Source: Micavibrio sp.
Lineage (GTDB): Bacteria > Pseudomonadota > Alphaproteobacteria > Micavibrionales > Micavibrionaceae
Direction of reading: 5' to 3'
NCBI GenBank assembly: GCA_027051315.1
Contig: JALTZE010000011.1
Coordinates: forward strand, 1-7,347
Length of the DNA: 7,347 nucleotides
In this document: positions 7,005 through 7,347 of the stretch, one piece after another
Numbering within the stretch: position 1 is the first letter of the stretch
Layout: each line of letters opens with the position of its first letter
Program-made: the position numbers and the translations under genes
Notes under the pieces: generated by a model
Seen by the model: only the letters and a program-made list of their open reading frames with translations
The model's database searches: none
Told to the model about the DNA's origin: nothing

Positions 7005-7181
7005 GTGGAGTGGCTTACGCCCGAAGAATACGAATATAGAATGAGGCGGAGAAGGAAGTTACGGAAGCAAAAAGCGGGAAAGAGCGTGGCAAAATTTGTA
7101 AAGGACAGGCTGTTTTACATAGTGTTTGTAGTGATGACATTTTTTATTGCGCTTTTTTTCCTTCGCTACCTTCAACGCTGA
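7005..7181 (+). CDS. Small basic single-helix membrane protein
   Basis: This 58-codon frame starts at GTG 7005 and ends at TGA 7179-7181. I do not recognise it. The N-terminal part begins VEWLTPEEYEYRM, then a strongly basic stretch follows (RRRRKLRKQK, 14-23), then one hydrophobic helix (about 36-53) ending RYLQR. The basic stretch predicts an N-terminus in the cytoplasm. A possible ribosome site, AGGTG (6996-7000), is close to the GTG; ATG 7041 would give a 46-residue alternative that still has the basic stretch and the helix. The last 38 bp overlap the end of the opposite TPR-like gene, which leaves some doubt that both ends are annotated right. The charged-then-hydrophobic pattern makes a real gene more likely than a chance frame. 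Confidence 0.5.
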   Translation: MEWLTPEEYEYRMRRRRKLRKQKAGKSVAKFVKDRLFYIVFVVMTFFIALFFLRYLQR

Positions 7182-7347
7182 GCTTCTTTCTTATCCATGC
7201 CCGCTTTTCCTCGATGGCGCTGCGGAGCGCCGGGTCGATTACAGACCTCAGAGCCACGCCGTAGTCCAGATAGGCTCTGTAAAGGTTCCCCGCCTCTATA
7301 TTCAGATCTGCGCGCTCCATGTAGAGGCGGGCGGAATGCGGATAGAC
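7144..7347 (-). CDS. C-terminal end of a TPR-like protein (start off window)
   Basis: The frame is open from the right edge to TAA at 7144-7146, giving the last 67 residues of a protein. The segment MERADLNIEAGNLYRA and the following DYGVAL ... IDP fit one tetratricopeptide repeat: paired helices with Ala/Gly at the packing positions and a closing Asp-Pro. A basic helix (EEKRAWIRKKL) and a short polar tail ending EGKKAQ come after. TPR proteins usually mediate protein contacts, so no specific role can be given. The GC content here is about 60%, far above the rest of the window, and codons end in G or C. Its 3' end overlaps the small plus-strand gene. Confidence 0.65.
   Translation of the reverse strand, partial: VYPHSARLYMERADLNIEAGNLYRAYLDYGVALRSVIDPALRSAIEEKRAWIRKKLSVEGSEGKKAQ

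Noticed and set aside
7216..7231. GC-rich hairpin (six-pair stem GGCGCT/AGCGCC, four-base loop)
   Set aside because: It has no T-run after it and lies inside the coding sequence of the TPR-like protein, so it is not supported as a terminator.

Overview
The window is AT-rich DNA from a Gram-negative bacterium. Third codon positions are strongly A/T, start codons are ATG and GTG, and Shine-Dalgarno sites are of the AGGGAA/AAGGA type. Gram-negative life is suggested by a CybB-type cytochrome b561, a BacA/UppP phosphatase and two single-anchor proteins that look exported. An alphaproteobacterium is my best guess from the style of the proteins, but no marker in the window proves it.

Layout. (1) Bases 1-4024, minus strand: one uninterrupted reading frame of 1341 codons. 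It starts at 4024 and runs off the left edge without a stop. It encodes a huge modular surface protein: a pilin-like membrane anchor, calcium-loop motifs, a choice-of-anchor-D-like domain, two Lcl_C/DUF1566 domains, then two copies of an Ig-like linker plus DUF1554 domain. (2) 4025-4177: AT-rich spacer with an AT-only hairpin and a 14-bp palindrome. (3) 4178-4996, minus: uppP (bacA), undecaprenyl-diphosphatase. (4) 4997-5068: divergent promoter region. (5) 5069-5865, plus: a two-gene unit of a 67-residue two-helix membrane protein and a cytochrome b561 with an unusual Cys-rich tail. (6) 5878-6876, minus: an N-terminally anchored, six-cysteine protein with a short RTX-like calcium-binding region, converging on the cytochrome gene with only 12 bp between the stops. 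(7) 6877-7004: very AT-rich spacer. (8) 7005-7181, plus: a 58-codon, highly basic single-helix protein, overlapping tail to tail with (9) the C-terminus of a TPR-like protein on the minus strand that enters from the right edge.

Functionally this is a cell-envelope region: lipid carrier recycling (UppP), membrane haem redox chemistry (b561), and two apparently calcium-related exported proteins. I see no sign that all of them form one pathway; only the 67-residue protein and the b561 are close enough to be co-transcribed. Base composition steps sharply from about 17% GC (6901-6990) to about 60% GC (7201-7347), so the right edge may be the junction of a transferred block or of two differently evolving regions. 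I found no RNA genes, CRISPR arrays, insertion sequences or transposase remnants.
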